Source of the DNA: Deltaproteobacteria bacterium RBG_16_49_23
GTDB lineage: Bacteria; Desulfobacterota; BSN033; UBA1163
Direction: 5' to 3'
Assembly: GCA_001798855.1 (NCBI GenBank)
Contig: MGQQ01000159.1
Coordinates: 1 to 60,454, forward strand
DNA length: 60,454 bases
Shown: piece by piece, positions 1 through 8,220 of the stretch
How the letters are laid out: every line of letters begins with the position of its first letter
Position numbering within the stretch: the stretch's first letter is position 1
Made by a program: the position numbers and the translations under genes
Notes under the pieces: model-generated
What the model was told of the DNA's origin: nothing
Databases searched by the model: none
Seen by the model: the letters and a program-made list of their open reading frames with translations, nothing else

Positions 1-413
1 TCACCCAATGTCTGTCCCCAGGGGACCCATGCGGTAGCTCGTGCCAAGTATAGCTCCGGCGCACCTGATGGCCCCGGTGGGCCCGCTGGTCCTACGGGTC
101 CCTGTGGGCCTCCTGGACCCTGTGGTCCAGCTGGCACCTTCTCAATCGCACGGGTCACAAAGACCGCTATCTGCGATCGCGTCACATTATCGCCCGGGCA
201 ATATTGAGCCTCGTTCTGCGGAGTCAACGGATCGTCGCCCACACACCCGCCCGTGATCCCCAAACCCCGAAACCTCTCAATGAAGTCACAGAAAAACTCT
301 CCCGCTGTCAATACGTTCACATCATTGAACACCGCTCCTGTGCAAACCGCCTGCGCACTGCCGATTGTCACAAGGTTCCAAAAGATCAAGAACAGATATG
401 GGGTCAGACTTGA
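1..413 (-). CDS. SLH-like / collagen-like secreted protein, partial at window edge
   Basis: Read on the minus strand, the open frame from the stop at 414–416 to the window edge starts with a hydrophobic stretch ending GSAQA, a plausible signal-peptide cleavage site. A Cys-rich S-layer-homology-like module follows, with FNDVNV, GITGGC, YCPGDNVTRSQIAVFVTRAI and related signatures. Next come seven Gly-X-Y triplets of collagen type (around 60–130), then a short linker running off the edge. Such proteins are exported and surface-associated. No ATG lies in the frame; only TTG (399–401) or CTG codons could start it, and the frame runs directly into a GGGGTCAG-type repeat at 400–420. The native 5' end may therefore have been cut off by that repeat. 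The plus strand also shows Gly-Pro triplets, but only the minus strand gives the SLH-like motifs. Confidence 0.6.
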
Positions 414-420
414 TTATTGA
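400..420 (+). repeat. GGGGTCAGACTT-type dispersed motif
   Basis: A short motif beginning GGGGTCAGACTTGATTATTG abuts the start of the collagen-like gene. A related inverted form (core GGGGTCAG on the minus strand) occurs at about 52548–52557, between rlmN and the MTA phosphorylase gene. Motifs of this sort often accompany REP/IS200-like elements in deltaproteobacterial genomes; that link is from memory. No transposase is present here. Confidence 0.35.
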
Positions 421-721
421 GTTTATGGAATGGAGAGGATTACGGAGGCCTAACACTTATAAGGCCTCCCGTTGTCAATAGGAAAAAGAAATCCAAGACG
501 AAAAAGTAATTGATTTTCGTTTTAATAGAAAAAGAGCCTTTTACCAGTTGGCAGTCGTTCCGACTTCGTTTCTGATCGGGTGCAAGAGCAGGTCCTGCAC
601 CAAACGGCTCCACCGGATCTCCGATAAATCCGGCTCCCCGTGATCCCCAAGATATACTACAAGAGAATTTTGCTTCTTGTAATGAAATGTGCTTCAATAT
701 GTATGAATGGAGGATGTCAAT
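421..721. other. Intergenic, no gene recognised
   Basis: This 300-base stretch has short open frames on both strands, but none has a ribosome binding site, a recognisable family or a sensible start. A possible remnant can be seen on the minus strand at 545–650, rich in Arg/Ser/Cys, but I cannot name it. Confidence 0.4.
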
Positions 722-955
722 ATGCCTACTGTAGCAAAGAAAATCATTGATGACGTGCTGCTGCTTCCAACAGATGCCAGGGTGAGTTTAGTAGAGCAGC
801 TACTTACAAGTCTAAACCTGCCTACGCAGCCAGAGGTGGATCGCCTTTGGGCTGAAGAGGCTGAACGGCGTATTGCCCAAATTGAGAGACGCAAGGTAAA
901 ACTGGTTTCTGGCGAAAAAGTGTTTTTGGATATTCGCAAGAAGTACCGACGATGA
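722..955 (+). CDS. Addiction-module antitoxin component, ParE/RelE-partner type
   Basis: A 77-residue protein starting MPTVAKKIIDDVLLLP. It matches the short 'putative addiction module component' antitoxin family: a helical N-terminus with LLLPTDARVSLVEQLL, then a charged tail EEAERRIAQIERRKVKLVSGE. In this family the tail normally wraps the toxin. ATG 722 is preferred over ATG 707 because GGAGG at 709–713 sits 8 nt ahead of it. Its stop overlaps the toxin start by ATGA (952–955), the usual translationally coupled toxin-antitoxin layout. The partner toxin is broken, so the antitoxin is probably an orphan remnant. Confidence 0.75.
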   Translation: MPTVAKKIIDDVLLLPTDARVSLVEQLLTSLNLPTQPEVDRLWAEEAERRIAQIERRKVKLVSGEKVFLDIRKKYRR

Positions 956-1245
956 GATACTATTTTCACCCAGAGGCCAAGGAAGAATTCGATGGCGCTG
1001 TGAACTTCTATGAACAGAGCCAAGCGGGGCTTGGTCTTGAGTTTGTTGAAGAAGTCTATGCGACCATTGCTCGAATCATTTAGTATCCGGATGCATGGTC
1101 GGTAATGTCAGAAAACTCCCGTCGTTGCTTAGTCAACAGGTTTCCATACGGATTGATCTGCCAGATTAAATCTCACAGTCTTCGCATTATTGCATTAGCT
1201 CATCTTCATCGATGACCAGGTTACTGGAAGGGGCGACTGGGATAG
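952..1245 (+). pseudogene. RelE/ParE-family toxin, inactivated by two in-frame stop codons
   Basis: Translation from ATG 952 gives MRYYFHPEAKEEFDGAVNFY, the start typical of ParE/RelE plasmid-stabilisation toxins, followed by GLGLEFVEEVYATIARI. An in-frame TAG at 1081–1083 falls where the family usually has a polar residue (I-x-YPDAW). The same frame then continues with family features: YPDAWSVMSENSRRCLVNRFPYGLIC and SLRIIALAHLHR. A second in-frame stop, TGA at 1213–1215, interrupts before PGYWKGRL, the family's usual C-terminus. Both stops are one C-to-T change away from a plausible sense codon (CAG, CGA). The gene is otherwise colinear, so the decay looks recent. Pairs with the antitoxin at 722–955. 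Confidence 0.75.
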
Positions 1246-1346
1246 AACAAGTCGATGTCGATCAAGAGGGAAACGGTAAAAAGCCGCCGCACCTCTTAGC
1301 TTTTTCATTCGGCAACGATTCCATATGGATTACGAAGGAGTCAGAC

Positions 1347-1550
1347 ATGAACTCACAAATCATAGGGTTGCGAGTCGCAAGCGTTGTATTTGGCCTGATA
1401 TCCTTAGCACAATTGGCACGACTTTTTATACGACCTCAGATACTCGTCGCAGGGTTTGAGATGCCGTTGTGGCCAAGCGTAATCGTTTTTGTTTTCTTGG
1501 GTGGATTAAGCCTATGGATGTGGAAACTCGCGCACACGTCAACAAAATGA
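1347..1550 (+). CDS. Small two-TM membrane protein
   Basis: A 67-residue protein beginning MNSQIIGLRVASVVFGLISL. It has two hydrophobic segments (about residues 6–28 and 40–60) separated by a short loop with RLFIRPQILVAGFEMPLWPS, and ends in a short polar tail. AAGGAG at 1335–1340 lies 6 nt before ATG 1347, so this start is preferred over the in-frame one at 1212, which would lie inside the broken toxin gene. Resembles unnamed small inner-membrane proteins in many bacteria; no function can be assigned. Confidence 0.6.
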   Translation: MNSQIIGLRVASVVFGLISLAQLARLFIRPQILVAGFEMPLWPSVIVFVFLGGLSLWMWKLAHTSTK

Positions 1551-2133
1551 CCCAAGCGAGTCGACCATAAGAAAGATAGTGCAAAGAGAAATAACAAGAG
1601 ACATAAAGTTTCACATGGGGTAAGGAAAGGAGTAAATTGCGCTATGCCAAGACAAGCGGGACGCTACGGAAGTTGGGGTCACGAGGGCCTCGGTAGTGCG
1701 CTTTCTGCGGATGAGGACGTCGTCGCTAAACCGGATGGCCAGACTGGAGGAGATGAAAGAGTTGGAGGCCTGGGGCAAGTAATTTGTATTTACCCCAACG
1801 TCACCCTCGCCTTTCTTAAGGAGCACTCCGACAGATACCCCATCCCACTCTCTCAGAGCCGGCGGCCTACCCTCCCCCTTGAAGGGGGAGGAATCACGCG
1901 AAGCGCGTGACGATTACCCTCCCTTTCAGGCTTCCGGCTCTGAGAGCCTCTGGCTTGGAGAGGGGAGGGTCGGGGTGGGGGTCGGGTATGCCAAAGCCTC
2001 AATTACATCAGTCGTACATTCCCTCATTGTGTCCAGCGCCCCTATTTATGGGTAAGGATCAGTTTTAACTTAGGGGAGGAATATTTTTAAGAAGGGGAAA
2101 GTACCCACACAAAAGCCGGAAGAACTTTTTTTT
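1551..2133. other. Intergenic with repeat copy, no gene seen
   Basis: Short open frames on both strands (about 1611–1910) have no recognisable family and run into repeat sequence, so they are not called. The 3' half (about 1829–2066) is a copy of the interspersed element described at 8221–8458. Confidence 0.5.
1829..2066. repeat. Interspersed repeat, copy A (related to 8207–8458)
   Basis: The segment starting near GCACTCCGACAGATACCCCA matches 8249 onward in order (start CACTC, then GC-rich hairpins, then TATGCCAAA, CAATT, CAGTCGTAC, TTCCCTC, TGTGTCCAG). Its right end is nearly identical, as reverse complement, to the left end of the copy at 8207–8248: about 40 bp with one or two differences. 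Internal hairpin arms such as CTCCCCCTTGAAGGGGGAG are present. No coding sequence, so a non-autonomous MITE-like element is the best reading. Confidence 0.6.
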
Positions 2134-4167
2134 TTAACGTTTTTTTTCAACAAGAGTCATCTCGCGGGACAAGATATCAGCTAAATCTGGGTTGATCTTT
2201 TTAAGGGTTTGGTATTCCTCAAGGGCTGAACGCCGATCCCCAATGATTAAATACGCCTTCCCCAGGCTAAAATGGGCATCTGCAAGATCGGGTTTTATTT
2301 GCAGGCACTTCATAAAGTGGATGATCGCTTCATGTATTTTTCCTTGTGAGGCAAGTGCGTTTCCAAGGTTATAGCGTGCTCCGAAATGGTCGGGTTTGAT
2401 ACGAAGGGCCTCGTGATAATAGGCAATGGCTTCCTCAATTTTCCCCTGCGCTACGAGAGAACCCCCTATATTGATATAAATCTCTGCATGGCCTGGTTTG
2501 ATTCGAAGAGCTTCGGTGAAATGAAGAAAAGCCTCCTGGTTTTTCCCCTGGCGGACCAAGATCATCCCCAGTTTATTATGCGCAACCGCATAGTTTGGAT
2601 TGATTTTTAATGCCTCGTTGTAATGGGCGATGGCCTCCTGTATATTCCCCTGTTCCGTTAAGGCCACCCCGATGTTGTAGTGCGCTATGGCAAAATAGGG
2701 GTCGATCCGCAAGGCTTCCGTGTAATGAGCAATGGCCTCTTGAATCTTTCCCTGTTGGACAAGGGTCATTCCCAGGTTGTTGTGAATTCGGGAGTTATCT
2801 GAAGTCACTTTCAATGAATGTTCAAAGAGGGTAATGCTGCTTTTCCAATGGGACACTTGTATCCTTGTCACGATCATTAAGATTGAAAGGAGCAGGCTTA
2901 TTGATACCGCAAGCACGATCTTTCGGTAACGCCATCTCCCTAAAATATCAGAAACACCCCCGGTAATCATGATAAATAGACCAATGAGCGGTATATAGTT
3001 ATACCGGTCAGCCATACTCTGAACCCCTGCCTGTACCAGACCGATCACAGGCACAAGAGTTCCAAGATACCAGAACCATCCTAACACAAGATAAGGGCGG
3101 CTCCGTGCTACGCGAATCACCAGAATCGATATACAGATAAGCAAAAGGAGAGCTCCGATGACCTCCCCCGCAGGTACGGTTGTAGGATAGGGATATAAGA
3201 CTGCCAGGCGGTGGGGCCAGATCATTTTCCAGATATATTTGGCATAAGATGTGAGGATGTTAGCGATTCTGACTTCCAGAGGATATAATTCCAGAGATCC
3301 GATCGTTCCGCTTTTTTGGGCGGCCAAAATAGTCAAAAAGCTTGAACCGATTGATAGAGCAAAAAAGGGGACTTTTTCCAAGATAAGTTTAAAAGGGGAT
3401 GATTGGGGAGCTTTTGATTTCCTTGGGTTGGAGGGATGCAAATGATCAGGGCCATTTGAATATCCAGATTGAAATCGGTTTAAAGGCCAATAGTCGAGTA
3501 AAAGCAAGGCAAAAGGCATGGTGACGAGCATTGGTTTCGACAAAAGGCCCAGGGCGAAGGAAAGGATGACCAGCAGATATCTACCGAGCCTTGGTCGCTC
3601 AACGTAACGAACGTATGTCCACATCGTTAACATCAAAAATAGAGTGCATAGAAGATTTTTGCGTTCTGCCAGCCATGCAACGGACTCTACATTGAGGGGA
3701 TGCAATGCGAAAAGGGCGGCAACAAAGCCGCTCTTCCAGAGCGCCCCTGTCATCCGATTAAGAACTAAAAAAAGCAAAAGGCTATTGACGATATGAATCA
3801 GCAAATTGGTCATATGATGCCCGCCTGGCTTCAACCCGTAGAGCTCATAGTCCAGCATGTGGGATATCCATGTCAATGGATGCCAATTGGCGGCTCCCGT
3901 TGTGGTGAAAGCCCAGCATACACTCTTGAGAGTCAGTCCGGCCTGCACATCAAGGTTATTGGTAATATAAACATCATCATCAAAATTGATGAACCCATTG
4001 TTTCGTACTTGCTCGTAGGCAGCAAAGATCGCTAAAAAAAGAAATAAACTGATTAAACCCCTGAAAGCATGACGATGTAAGGATAAAGAATTTTTCTCTT
4101 CAGGTTTGTCTTCGTTTTTTATCCTCTTAGGGATAGTTTGGGATTGGACTTTCTTTTTTTTTAACAT
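2134..4167 (-). CDS. TMTC-like polytopic membrane protein with C-terminal TPR repeats
   Basis: 677 residues. The N-terminal ~420 residues form about ten membrane segments. The first extracytoplasmic loop carries the acidic motif NFDDDVYITNN, followed by WHPLTWISHMLDYELYGL and FALHPLNVESVAWLAERKNL. This pattern is shared with the TMTC/DUF1736 group of GT-C-like O-mannosyltransferase candidates. The last ~230 residues are six to seven tetratricopeptide repeats with the usual spacing (NLGMTLVQQGKIQEAIAHY and similar). The likely role is lipid-linked sugar transfer onto exported proteins, with the TPRs binding partners; this is inferred from the family. A poly-A start region (MLKKKKVQ) is followed by a basic cytoplasmic leader. 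No strong ribosome binding site is seen. Stands alone, facing away from purF. Confidence 0.75.
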   Translation of the reverse strand: MLKKKKVQSQTIPKRIKNEDKPEEKNSLSLHRHAFRGLISLFLFLAIFAAYEQVRNNGFINFDDDVYITNNLDVQAGLTLKSVCWAFTTTGAANWHPLTWISHMLDYELYGLKPGGHHMTNLLIHIVNSLLLFLVLNRMTGALWKSGFVAALFALHPLNVESVAWLAERKNLLCTLFLMLTMWTYVRYVERPRLGRYLLVILSFALGLLSKPMLVTMPFALLLLDYWPLNRFQSGYSNGPDHLHPSNPRKSKAPQSSPFKLILEKVPFFALSIGSSFLTILAAQKSGTIGSLELYPLEVRIANILTSYAKYIWKMIWPHRLAVLYPYPTTVPAGEVIGALLLLICISILVIRVARSRPYLVLGWFWYLGTLVPVIGLVQAGVQSMADRYNYIPLIGLFIMITGGVSDILGRWRYRKIVLAVSISLLLSILMIVTRIQVSHWKSSITLFEHSLKVTSDNSRIHNNLGMTLVQQGKIQEAIAHYTEALRIDPYFAIAHYNIGVALTEQGNIQEAIAHYNEALKINPNYAVAHNKLGMILVRQGKNQEAFLHFTEALRIKPGHAEIYINIGGSLVAQGKIEEAIAYYHEALRIKPDHFGARYNLGNALASQGKIHEAIIHFMKCLQIKPDLADAHFSLGKAYLIIGDRRSALEEYQTLKKINPDLADILSREMTLVEKKR

Positions 4168-4521
4168 AGGGTTTTTTTACGCCGTTAGAAACACGTGAAG
4201 GAAGCTTATCAGAACCTCTTATCAAAGTCAAAAGAGGCGAGGTCCCATTTGTTTATCAGAGAGAGAATGATCTTTCTTTGACAACCTGCTATAAATCAAT
4301 TATAAATCCCTTGTGTCCGCTCTATATTTATATTTCTTCAATTTACTTCATCAATACACGCTGATGTCTTATTATGAACTGACAGCAATCATTTCATAAC
4401 TTCATTAATTACTTTAATATTTATTTATAACTATTCGATATTTATAATAAATTAATTGTAAATAAAATCATAAACGCTATGCGTATTTGCTTTTTGATTG
4501 GTTATCGGGAGGTAAACCGAG
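4168..4521. promoter_or_regulatory. AT-rich intergenic region upstream of purF
   Basis: This 350-base gap separates two divergent genes. From about 4280 to 4500 it is markedly richer in A and T than the rest of the window, as expected for a promoter region. I cannot pick a convincing -35/-10 pair. GGGAGG at 4509–4514 is the ribosome binding site of purF. Confidence 0.35.
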
Positions 4522-5874
4522 ATGTGCGGCATCTTTGGGATCTATGATCATACAGAAGCATCCAACCACGCTTATTTAGGCCTATATGCCCTTCAGCACC
4601 GTGGCCAGGAGAGCGCTGGGATCGTCTCTTCCGATGGAAAACAGCTCCACCACTATAGGCAGATGGGGCTGGTCTCTGAGGTTTTTTCACGGGATATCCT
4701 GAAAAAGCTTCCCGGAAGAAACGCAATAGGCCATGTCCGGTATTCCACTGCCGGGTCAAGTGAACTGAAGAATGCCCAGCCTTTTATGGTGGACTATGCG
4801 AACGGGATGATATCGATCGCCCATAATGGCAATCTGACCAATGCCTTTCTGATCAGGAGCGAACTGGAGTCCAGGGGGTCCATCTTTCAGTCGAATATGG
4901 ATACGGAGGTCATTGTTCATCTCATTGCCCGTTCGAAGGAGAAAACATTTTTGGAACGGACCATCCACGCCCTCAGGCAGGTCGAGGGGGCTTATTCCCT
5001 GCTTTTTCTCACCGAGAAAGAGATGGTGGCCGCGAGAGATCCCCTCGGTTTCAGGCCGCTGGTCCTCGGCTCTCTCAAGGATGCGCCAGTGGTTGCTTCG
5101 GAGACCTGCGCCTTCGACCTTATCGGCGCAAAATTTATAAGAGAGATTGAACCCGGAGAAATCCTCCTCATCAATGGGAAGGGGATCAAATCTTTTAAAC
5201 CCTTTCCCCGGAAGCAGCCTCATCAATGCATCTTTGAGTTCATCTATTTCGCCCGTCCGGACAGCTTCATCTTCAACCATAATGTCTATGAGATGAGAAA
5301 ATCCTTCGGCGTCCAGCTTTCCAAAGAATCGCCGGCAGGGGCGGACATAGCCGTCCCTATTCCGGATTCCGGATTTCCCGCCACACTGGGTTATGCGGCT
5401 CAATCCGATCTTCCCCTTGAACTGGGGATGATCAGAAACCACTATGTGGGAAGGACCTTCATCGAGCCAGAACAGCGGATCCGCCATTTTGGCGTGAAGA
5501 TTAAACTGAATCCTGTCAGGGAATTATTGAAGGGGAGGAAGGTTGTCATTGTGGACGACTCCATTGTGCGCGCCACAACCAGCCGGAAGATTGTCAAGAT
5601 GTTACGAAACGCTGGCGCCAGGGAGGTCCATGTCCGGATCAGTTCTCCGCCTATCACCGGTTCCTGCTTCTTCGGTATTGATACCCCTAAGAAATCTGAA
5701 TTGATCGCCTCCTCCCATCAGGTCAGTGAGATTCGGAAATTTATCCACGCCACTTCTTTAAGTTACCTGAGTATCGAAGGATTGAAAAAATGTGTCAAAG
5801 GTGAGGAGGAAAATTTCTGTTACGCCTGTTTTTCAGGCGATTACCCTTATCCATTCCAGATGGAGTTAGAGTAG
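4522..5874 (+). CDS. purF: Amidophosphoribosyltransferase
   Basis: 450 residues. Catalyses the first committed step of purine synthesis: PRPP plus glutamine to phosphoribosylamine. The N-terminal nucleophile Cys2 directly follows Met (MCGIFGIYDH), giving the class II glutaminase domain (about 1–230) with HRGQESAGI and HNGNLTN. The PRPP-binding loop VVIVDDSIVRATTSRKIV marks the type I phosphoribosyltransferase domain. Cysteines in HQCIFEF, TGSCFFG and the C-terminal CYAC match the four ligands of the [4Fe-4S] cluster found in the Bacillus-type enzyme. Unlike B. subtilis PurF there is no propeptide, because Cys2 follows the start directly. The start is well supported by GGGAGG 7 nt upstream. 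No other pur genes are adjacent; purC lies at 59 kb. Confidence 0.96.
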   Translation: MCGIFGIYDHTEASNHAYLGLYALQHRGQESAGIVSSDGKQLHHYRQMGLVSEVFSRDILKKLPGRNAIGHVRYSTAGSSELKNAQPFMVDYANGMISIAHNGNLTNAFLIRSELESRGSIFQSNMDTEVIVHLIARSKEKTFLERTIHALRQVEGAYSLLFLTEKEMVAARDPLGFRPLVLGSLKDAPVVASETCAFDLIGAKFIREIEPGEILLINGKGIKSFKPFPRKQPHQCIFEFIYFARPDSFIFNHNVYEMRKSFGVQLSKESPAGADIAVPIPDSGFPATLGYAAQSDLPLELGMIRNHYVGRTFIEPEQRIRHFGVKIKLNPVRELLKGRKVVIVDDSIVRATTSRKIVKMLRNAGAREVHVRISSPPITGSCFFGIDTPKKSELIASSHQVSEIRKFIHATSLSYLSIEGLKKCVKGEEENFCYACFSGDYPYPFQMELE

Positions 5875-5929
5875 AATTTTTAACTACCCTCATGTGGAAT
5901 CAACCCCCTCGAAAATCTGATCTCCTGAC

Positions 5930-6096
5930 ACCTAAATGGAGCTATTTTTATAAATTTAATCGTAGGGCAGCCCTTTAGAGTTGCCTCTCATGCAAGGCTG
6001 AAGACTTGCCCTACGAATCACCCAATCGGTGAGAAAAAAACGCAGGCTAAAGCCTTCGCCTACAATAAATTTCAAAAAGAATCGCTCAATTTAGGT
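5930..6096. repeat. MITE-like element, family 1, copy 1
   Basis: A 167-bp non-coding element bounded by inverted ends. The left end is ACCTAAATGGAGCTATTT; the right end, read in reverse complement, is ACCTAAATTGAGCGATTC. The interior forms GC-rich hairpins with TAGGGCAGCCCTTTAGAG and GCAGGCTAAAGCCTTCGCC. A second copy lies at 47376–47528. No obvious target-site duplication can be read. Confidence 0.75.
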
Positions 6097-6269
6097 AACA
6101 GATACCTCTTCCTTTCAATCTTTTCATGCAGAACCGCCTCGAAATACAGTCTTTTCCGTTGATATTTACCGGGAAGACCCTATTTATTTTTTTGAATCAG
6201 GTGATATACTTAAATCAATGGTCCATGCCCGGAGGGCGCTTTCGTACCATGAAAATAGATTAATAGCCG

Positions 6270-6302
6270 AGGCATCCTGCCTCGGTGTCAGGCAGGATGC
6301 CT
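6270..6302. other. Perfect 13-bp hairpin
   Basis: AGGCATCCTGCCT and its exact reverse complement are separated by 7 nt. There is no T-run on either side, so it is not a standard terminator. The rest of the gap from 6097 to 6475 shows no gene; a short frame starting upstream at 6386 is only an extension of the next gene. Confidence 0.6.
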
Positions 6303-6475
6303 GACCTATTATTCGGTTTGAAGTTTCCAATTACTTACTGACACTTACACTGACACTGACACTTTTATTTCCTAATGGAAAGGGGGTGATGCGAAAGATT
6401 ATAGGAAGCATCGACCAGGCGGAAATGGAAGAAGCAGAAAGATCACGCTGCAAAACTAAGAAAGGAGAAAAGACT

Positions 6476-6835
6476 ATGAGGAAAATGATCATTCTCGGAA
6501 CTTTGGTCGCTTGTATGGCGGTTTTGGGTGTTTTACCTATCTATGCGGCCGAGACGGTAACGGTCACCGGCGAAATCATCGAGACCTACTGCTATGCTCT
6601 CATGGGAGCAAAAGGCGAGAGCCATCGGCAATGCGGGATTGAATGCGTCCAGAAGGGCATACCCGCAGGGTTGCTCGAGGATGGAACAAACAAAGTTTAC
6701 GTTCTGTTACCCAATAAAGACAGGTCTCCGCTTCCCAAGACCGTTATTGACAAGATGGCACGCAAAGTCACCATCACTGGCAAGACCTATGCCACTGGCG
6801 GAAGTCAGTTCTTAACCATTGAATCGATTAAGTGA
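6476..6835 (+). CDS. Small exported protein of unknown function
   Basis: 119 residues starting MRKMIILGTLVACMAVLGVL. A signal peptide of about 26 residues ends in YAA before ETVTVTGEI. The mature part has three cysteines (TYCYALMG, RQCGIECVQ) and a beta-rich C-terminal part, VTITGKTYATGGSQFLTIES, resembling an OB-like or metal-site fold. ATG 6476 is chosen because AGGAG lies 8 nt upstream; a longer in-frame version from 6386 has no signal-peptide logic. It is followed immediately by the DUF2231 gene, so the two probably form an operon and may share a periplasmic or redox role; that is inference. Confidence 0.7.
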   Translation: MRKMIILGTLVACMAVLGVLPIYAAETVTVTGEIIETYCYALMGAKGESHRQCGIECVQKGIPAGLLEDGTNKVYVLLPNKDRSPLPKTVIDKMARKVTITGKTYATGGSQFLTIESIK

Positions 6836-6836
6836 G

Positions 6837-7322
6837 ATGATCTTAGAGAACTTTCTTCCAGGAGTGCGGCACCTTCAAAACATCCACCCTCTGGTGATTC
6901 ATTTCCCTATCGCATTTTGGGTGGGCGCTGCACTCTTCTATGGGTTGGCGTTGGGTTTGCGAAGCGATCCAATGGCAAGAACAGCCTTTTCGCTTCTGAT
7001 CCTTGGAACGATTTCTGCCGTCGTTGCGGTGGCAACCGGCCTCTATGGCGGGGAAGGAGTGATGATTGCGCGCTCGGTGCGGGAGCATCTCCTGGAACCT
7101 CACAAGAAAGTCATGATTTCAACACTGGGGATAAGCATTATCTTAGCCGCATGGGCTGCGGTTTCACGGCCTTTTCCGAATAAAGGCAGGGCCGTCTTCC
7201 TCTTCATTCTTCTGCTCTTGCTGGGAATCATGATGGTTGGTGCGGACTACGGTGCGCGAATGGTATATGATTACAATGCAGGAGGAAATGCCTGTTCCCA
7301 ACCCATTGAGTTTACCAGGTGA
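6837..7322 (+). CDS. DUF2231-type membrane protein
   Basis: 161 residues from ATG 6837, two bases after the preceding stop. A longer TTG start at 6819 would overlap the upstream gene. Four hydrophobic segments are visible. The first is preceded by the conserved histidine-rich motif LQNIHPLVIHFPIAFWVG, characteristic of DUF2231 inner-membrane proteins, which are related in layout to small b-type cytochromes. Later segments carry ATGLYGGEGV and a C-terminal GADYGARMVYDYN. Function unproven; coupling with the exported Cys-containing protein upstream suggests a membrane-redox or heme-related module. Confidence 0.75.
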   Translation: MILENFLPGVRHLQNIHPLVIHFPIAFWVGAALFYGLALGLRSDPMARTAFSLLILGTISAVVAVATGLYGGEGVMIARSVREHLLEPHKKVMISTLGISIILAAWAAVSRPFPNKGRAVFLFILLLLLGIMMVGADYGARMVYDYNAGGNACSQPIEFTR

Positions 7323-7328
7323 CCGAAC

Positions 7329-7359
7329 AAATTTTCCCACCCATAGGGCGGGAAAATTT
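7329..7359. terminator. Bidirectional intrinsic terminator
   Basis: A 10-bp stem AAATTTTCCC / GGGAAAATTT with an 11-nt loop, AT-rich on both flanks. It lies exactly between two convergent genes, the DUF2231 gene (plus) and pyrE (minus). Confidence 0.7.
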
Positions 7360-7407
7360 AAAATATTTTCTTTAGGGTTAGGTTGAGCATGATGGCGGGG
7401 TTTAATC

Positions 7408-8094
7408 TTAAGCAGGTGAGACCCGGGAAGCCTTGCTTTCACCATCGATATATTCTTTTACTGTTTCGTGGATTTTATCTCCTATCAAACCGACTCTGTG
7501 AAGCCAATCCATTGCATCCGATATTTTAAACAGGACGTGGGGCTCAATGCGGGAAGCCCTGAGCCTTTCCCTTCCTCCTTGCTCACGGTCCAATAAAACG
7601 ACGAGTTCATTGACTACCCCGCCCTGATCTCTAACCACTTCTGCCGCCTCAATGACGCTCTCGCCTGTTGTGATAAGATCATCCACGATGAGGACCCGGT
7701 CGTTCCGGTCCAGAGTGCCCTCGATCTTCTTTCTGACGCCGTGCTCCTTCCGTGCCTGGCGGTAGTAAATGAGAGGGATGCCTAATTTCTGGCTGACCAT
7801 CGTGGCAAACGGAACCCCTGCAGTAGGCACTCCCAATATCTTATCAATCTTACCCTTACCGATCTCATTGACAACGATCCTCGTCAGGGAGTTGGCGATC
7901 CAGTCCATCGTAATCGGGCTGGAGATGGTCAATCTCAAATCGATATAATAAGGACTCTTCTTTCCCGAGGCCAGGGTATAGTCCCCGAATTTAATGGCAT
8001 CGTTTTTGATTAAGAGGATTCCGACCTGTTTCGTCAGGAAGAGCTTCTCCTCCTCCCAGACCTTCTTCTCAATCTCTTCGATCCCCAGGATCAT
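7408..8094 (-). CDS. pyrE: Orotate phosphoribosyltransferase
   Basis: 228 residues. Forms OMP from orotate and PRPP. Shows the PRPP loop VLIVDDLITTGES, the catalytic-loop region YRQARKEHGVRKKIEGTLDR, and the substrate strand TLASGKKSPYYIDLR. The C-terminal ~35 residues, ending in SRVSPA, extend beyond a minimal PyrE. GGAGGG sits 5 nt before the ATG. It lies 1.5 kb from an aspartate-type carbamoyltransferase and carbamate kinase on the same strand, which gives the neighbourhood a pyrimidine flavour. Confidence 0.93.
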   Translation of the reverse strand: MILGIEEIEKKVWEEEKLFLTKQVGILLIKNDAIKFGDYTLASGKKSPYYIDLRLTISSPITMDWIANSLTRIVVNEIGKGKIDKILGVPTAGVPFATMVSQKLGIPLIYYRQARKEHGVRKKIEGTLDRNDRVLIVDDLITTGESVIEAAEVVRDQGGVVNELVVLLDREQGGRERLRASRIEPHVLFKISDAMDWLHRVGLIGDKIHETVKEYIDGESKASRVSPA

Positions 8095-8220
8095 AAGCCC
8101 TCCAAAAATGTTTGTTACTACTTTTATACAGATTTGTGTCGGATGTCAATAGGATTTATGAATTACTCGTAACCCCTCAGTTATAGTTGTTTTTATCCCC
8201 CTTTGGAAAACTGATCCTTA

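Noticed and set aside
440-697. An 85-codon frame on the minus strand
   Set aside because: No ribosome site; ends in low-complexity hydrophobics; no family.
1611-1910. Opposing frames of 71 and 88 codons
   Set aside because: Overlap each other and run into the repeat; no start signal on either strand.
2134-4167. O-GlcNAc transferase (TPR + GT41)
   Set aside because: TPRs are C-terminal to a polytopic membrane part, and no GT41 domain is present, so the TMTC-like call is better.
4756-5487. A 243-codon open frame antisense to purF
   Set aside because: Lies wholly within purF, which has all family motifs. No ribosome site or family match.
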